Source: CAVVIH01 sp963748295 (GTDB lineage Bacteria > Acidobacteriota > Vicinamibacteria > Vicinamibacterales > 2-12-FULL-66-21). Taken from it: DNA of 64,000 nucleotides. Numbering within the stretch: position 1 is the first letter of the stretch; each line of letters begins with the position of its first letter. The notes beneath the pieces were generated by a model. That model did no database searches, had not been told where the DNA came from, and saw only the letters and a program-made list of their open reading frames with translations. A program made the translations under genes and the position numbers. The stretch covers positions 62,001 through 126,000 of the forward strand of contig CAVVIH010000004.1 in NCBI GenBank assembly GCA_963748295.1, read 5' to 3'. Positions 61,184 through 64,000 of this stretch are shown piece by piece.

Positions 61184-61975
61184 CTAATCAGCGAGGCCGG
61201 TGCCGGCCCCTGGCCCCTGGCCCCCGGCCCCTGATTTCAACACTCGGATCTTCACGTTCCGGTAGGCGACACGATCGCCGTGGTCCTGCAGCACGATGTA
61301 GCCCTCGGGGAGCGTGCCGAACTTGGGCCACTCGTTGAACTTGCTGGCGGCCACCTTCTTCTTCCACTCGTCGCTGGCCATGTCGTATTCGACGACCTTG
61401 GTGCCGTTCAGCCAGTGCTGGACGCGGCTGCCGTTGACGACGAGGCGCACGGCATTCCACGTGCCCGGTGGACGGGTCATGTCCTTCGAAGGCGCGTAGA
61501 GCGCGTAGCAGGAGCCGGCGGACGTCAGCGGATCCTTGCCGTCCTTGTGGGCCCCGTTGTCGAGGACCTGGACCTCGGGGCCGGTGTAGTAGGTCTCGGC
61601 CTCGTCCTCGCTGACATGGAACATGATGCCGCTGTTGCCGCCGGGGGCGATTTTCCATTCGAGCTGAAGCTCGAAGCTGCCGAACTGATCGACGGTCATC
61701 AGGTCGCCGCCGCCGCCGACGCGCGTCAGCGCGCCGTCGACGACCTGCCATCCCGCCGGCGGCGCCTGCTGCTTGAACCCGCGCCATCCGCTCGTGCTCT
61801 TGCCGTCGAAGAGCAGCCGCCAGCCCTTGGCCCTCTCCTCGGCCGTCAGCGTGTTCTCGACGTTCTTCGTCGTCTGGATGTCCTGGGTGCGCATCGCTGG
61901 CTGCGACGTCTGGGCGGAGACGGCTGTGAGCCACGCAGTCGCAAGGACTGTGGCAAGAGAGCATGTGTTCAGCAT
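61184..61975 (-). CDS. Secreted DUF1080 protein, repeat-encoded C-terminus
   Basis: Encodes 263 residues. Signal peptide MLNTCSLATVLATAWLTAVS. DUF1080 jelly roll: WRLLFDGKSTSGWRGFKQQA, GDLMTVDQFGSFELQLEWKI, GGNSGIMFHVSEDEAETYY, VLQDHGDRVAYRNVKIRVL. After that core end the last 16 residues (SGAGGQGPGAGTGLAD) come from the GGGGCCA repeats, so the native stop was lost or displaced by the array. Likely periplasmic 3-keto-glycoside hydrolase, serving the same pathway as the upstream gene at 51319. Confidence 0.88.
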   Translation of the reverse strand: MLNTCSLATVLATAWLTAVSAQTSQPAMRTQDIQTTKNVENTLTAEERAKGWRLLFDGKSTSGWRGFKQQAPPAGWQVVDGALTRVGGGGDLMTVDQFGSFELQLEWKIAPGGNSGIMFHVSEDEAETYYTGPEVQVLDNGAHKDGKDPLTSAGSCYALYAPSKDMTRPPGTWNAVRLVVNGSRVQHWLNGTKVVEYDMASDEWKKKVAASKFNEWPKFGTLPEGYIVLQDHGDRVAYRNVKIRVLKSGAGGQGPGAGTGLAD

Positions 61976-62000
61976 CGAATGATCCCTATCTCACGCGTCA

Positions 62001-62113
62001 CTTCCGCCTGAAGGCGGAAGCCACGTCGCACGTTGAACTTCCGCCTAAAGGCGGAAGCCACAGAAAAAGCGCCACAAACAAAGCGTCTTGTAGCTTCCGG
62101 CTTTAGCCGGAAG
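62001..62113. repeat. Three REP-like palindromes
   Basis: CTTCCGCCTGAAGGCGGAAG (62001), CTTCCGCCTAAAGGCGGAAG (62038) and CTTCCGGCTTTAGCCGGAAG (62094) in the gap between the two minus-strand genes. A spurious frame across them reads NFRLKAEAT, a marker of this repeat. Confidence 0.9.
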
Positions 62114-62130
62114 GCACATTCAAGGCACGT

Positions 62131-63021
62131 TCAAGCCAGCGCCTTCTTGCAGTATTCGAGACAGCGCGCGACCTCTTTGTTCGTGTCTTCGCCCTTGTAC
62201 TCGTATTCGATCTGCGCCGGAATATCCCACTTGCGATCGCGAAGCAGCCGCAGCACCTGAACGATCGGCGTATCCCCCTCGCCGAACGGCAGGTTGTCGC
62301 CCTGATCGCGCTTCCGATCCTTGATGTGCAGCGACACGATGCGATCGTGATGCTTCTCGAGATAGTCGACGGCGTCGAAGTTCGCCGCGGTGAAATGGCC
62401 GATGTCGAGGTTGACGGCGATGTTGCTGGCGCCCTTCATCGCGGCGGCGAAGTCCTCCGCCGTCGCGAATTCGTCGTTCGCGACCTTCGAGTGATTGTGC
62501 ACGCCGACGCGCATCTTGAACTGCTGCGCGATCGGGTCTACGCGCGGCATCACTGACAGGTGCGCGGACGCGGTGATCACGTCGACGCCGAGCGCCTTCG
62601 CCATCTCGAACCCGCGCCGGATCTCATCGTCCGTGAAGTCGCGCTGGAAGCTCAGATTGTAGGCGGTCAGCTTGACGCCGGCGCCATCGAACTTCTTGCG
62701 GATGTCAGCAAACGTTTCGAGCGGGACGGTCAGGCGCCACTGCCGAAGCGCTTCGCGCCGATCCGCGCCGGCCGGCGCGTTGTTGCGGTCGCGTGGTTCG
62801 ACGTGCCCCTGCCAGAGCTCGCAGAAGCCGAGCCCGATCGATTGCATGGATGCGATGGCCTCATCGAGCGGCTGCGACCGGAAGCTGTAGCTCTGCGTCC
62901 CGATCCGGACGCCGGCGACGGTGGATCCTCCGGTCTGGGCGGACGCCAGGCGTCGAAGGGGCGCGGCGAGCAGCCCGGCGGCGACGAGGGATCCCCATTC
63001 GCGTCGCGTGAGGTCAGCCAT
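62131..63021 (-). CDS. Tat-exported sugar phosphate isomerase/epimerase-like protein
   Basis: Encodes 296 residues from MADLTRREWGSLVAAGLLAA; the upstream open frame is antisense to the next gene and not real. Twin-arginine signal (TRREWGS, hydrophobic core, cut near ASA). TIM barrel: GIGTQSYS-like start, GLGFCELWQGHVEP, LTAYNLSFQRDFTDDEIRR, VNLDIGHFTAANFD, SLHIKDRKRD, PAQIEYEYKGED. A periplasmic epimerase, unlike the cytoplasmic one at 58866. Confidence 0.88.
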   Translation of the reverse strand: MADLTRREWGSLVAAGLLAAPLRRLASAQTGGSTVAGVRIGTQSYSFRSQPLDEAIASMQSIGLGFCELWQGHVEPRDRNNAPAGADRREALRQWRLTVPLETFADIRKKFDGAGVKLTAYNLSFQRDFTDDEIRRGFEMAKALGVDVITASAHLSVMPRVDPIAQQFKMRVGVHNHSKVANDEFATAEDFAAAMKGASNIAVNLDIGHFTAANFDAVDYLEKHHDRIVSLHIKDRKRDQGDNLPFGEGDTPIVQVLRLLRDRKWDIPAQIEYEYKGEDTNKEVARCLEYCKKALA

Positions 63022-63111
63022 AGTGCGGCGTATTACACCATGAGGCCGCCCGGTTTGCGAACGGTTATAGAATCCGCGGCATATGACGCGTACATTCCTG
63101 GGAGAACTGCA

Positions 63112-64000
63112 ATGAGCGATCAGGAGAAACAGCAGCCGGCAGCGGGAAGCGAAGGCGTATCGCGGCGCGAGTTCGTGACGACGGCGGGCGCGGCGGGGGC
63201 GGGACTGCTCATCGTGCCGCGGCATGTGCTCGGGCGCGGGCTGCAGGCGCCGAGCGACACGGTCAACGTCGCCACGGTCGGCATCGGCGGCATGGGCGCG
63301 AACAACACCCGCGCGGTGATGAGCCAGAACATCGTCGCGGTCTGCGACGTGGACGACTCGTTGCTCGACCGAGCGCTCTCGCGGTATCAGACCCAGGCGA
63401 CGCAGCCGCCTGCACAGCCCCAGCCCCAGCAGCAGGCGCAGAACCAGAACCGGCGCCGCGAGCCGACGGCCGCGCAGCTCGCCGCGAACCAGAAGCGCCC
63501 GGCGCAGGACGAGCGCGCGAACGTCCAGCGCTTCGTCGAGCAGCAGATGCCGAAGCTGCAGCGCTATCGCGACTACCGCGAAATGCTCGACAAGCAGAAG
63601 GATCTCGACGCGGTGATCGTCGCGACGCCGGATCACATGCACGCGGTCATCGCGTCGGCGGCGATGGATGCCGGCAAGCACGTCTACGTGCAGAAGCCGC
63701 TCTGCTGGTCGGTGCAGGAAGCGCGGCACCTCGCCGGCAAGGCGAAGGAGAGGAAAGTCGTCTCGCAGATGGGGAACCAGGGGCACTCGCGCGACGAGGC
63801 GCGCCTCGGTTACGAATACATCACCAGCGGCGTCATCGGCGACATCCGCGAGGTTCATGTCTGGACCAACCGCCCGCTCGGGTACTGGCCGCAGGGCATC
63901 CCGCGTCCGGCGCCGCTGCCCGACAACCAGCAGCAGCTGCGCTGGAACGGCACCGGCATCAACACGCGGCTCGCGGGCGCGATGGCCGGCAATTATCCGG
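63112..64000 (+). CDS. Tat-exported Gfo/Idh/MocA-family oxidoreductase (partial)
   Basis: Runs off the window after 296 codons. Start ATG at 63112 with GGGAGA upstream. Twin-arginine motif SRREFVTTAGAAGAGLLIVP. Rossmann segment VNVATVGIGGMGANNTRAV, an inserted Gln/Pro-rich loop (QPPAQPQPQQQAQNQNRR), then the family motif region VIVATPDHMHAVIASAAMDA with VYVQKPLCWSVQEA. The VQKPL replaces the usual EKPL. Periplasmic sugar oxidoreductase of the same pathway; divergent from the epimerase at 62131. Confidence 0.9.
   Translation, partial: MSDQEKQQPAAGSEGVSRREFVTTAGAAGAGLLIVPRHVLGRGLQAPSDTVNVATVGIGGMGANNTRAVMSQNIVAVCDVDDSLLDRALSRYQTQATQPPAQPQPQQQAQNQNRRREPTAAQLAANQKRPAQDERANVQRFVEQQMPKLQRYRDYREMLDKQKDLDAVIVATPDHMHAVIASAAMDAGKHVYVQKPLCWSVQEARHLAGKAKERKVVSQMGNQGHSRDEARLGYEYITSGVIGDIREVHVWTNRPLGYWPQGIPRPAPLPDNQQQLRWNGTGINTRLAGAMAGNYP

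Noticed and set aside
62033..62260. Small protein MNFRLKAEATEKA
   Set aside because: It is a reading of the REP-like palindromes; the same FRLKAEAT string arises wherever the repeat is read in that frame.

Overview
The window is high-GC bacterial DNA, and several markers point to Acidobacteriota, most likely a Vicinamibacteria-type (subdivision 6) genome. The markers are a PadR regulator next to a duplicated orphan permease (ADOP), an acidobacterial VWFA-related protein, a serine/threonine kinase with a TPR tail behind an ECF sigma factor, BNR/sortilin-like and DUF1080 secreted proteins, and short palindromic repeats whose translation reads FRLKAEAT. The phylum call is inference from gene content; there is no rRNA or other phylogenetic marker here. 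I found no tRNA, rRNA or CRISPR array.

Layout. 1-4873: a gene tail, small hypothetical genes and an ABC-type permease. 4889-17650: a compact two-armed cluster. The minus arm is cytochrome P450, SDR and an RPH-like dikinase. The plus arm is an alpha-oxoamine synthase, NTP_transf_5 nucleotidyltransferase, second RPH-like dikinase, HAD phosphatase, thymidylate-kinase-like protein, diacylglycerol-kinase-like protein and a second P-loop kinase. Most plus-arm genes overlap by 4-31 bases. I read it as an undescribed pathway for a phosphorylated amino-ketone or sphingoid-like lipid. 17674-23869: Sel1/trypsin-like protease, sigma factor, kinase-TPR protein and a tiny zinc ribbon. 24146-27849: two small Cys proteins, a GT4 glycosyltransferase with a C-terminal helical domain, and a GH130 protein. 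27913-35074: small membrane protein, sigma factor, outer-membrane and lipoprotein genes, NIPSNAP, a DEAD-box helicase with an attenuator-like leader, a TPR protein and a CLC channel. 35180-43119: sortilin-like protein, DinB, GAF histidine kinase and VWA protein.

43136-44163 is a repeat-bounded element holding a decayed GxxExxY gene between two structures that can fold as four-way junctions. A 340-bp derivative lies at 52355-52694. In it the two flanking hairpins and outer arms are inverted relative to the central hairpin, and stem pairs show compensatory changes. Around these lie PadR/ADOP, a three-way frameshifted secreted gene, UPF0182 and DUF1080.

52728-64000 is a sugar-oxidation region: GMC oxidoreductase, gluconate-2-dehydrogenase subunit-3-like protein, spermidine-synthase-like membrane protein, cytochrome c, Gfo/Idh/MocA enzymes, sugar isomerases/epimerases, an MFS permease and DUF1080, with a second DUF1080 gene just before it.

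Two cross-cutting patterns matter. Intergenic gaps carry tandem arrays with different sequences but a shared 7-base period, plus dispersed 20-base palindromes. About ten CDSs in otherwise healthy families are broken by 1-2 base indels, which looks more like sequence error than decay; those genes are annotated across the break.
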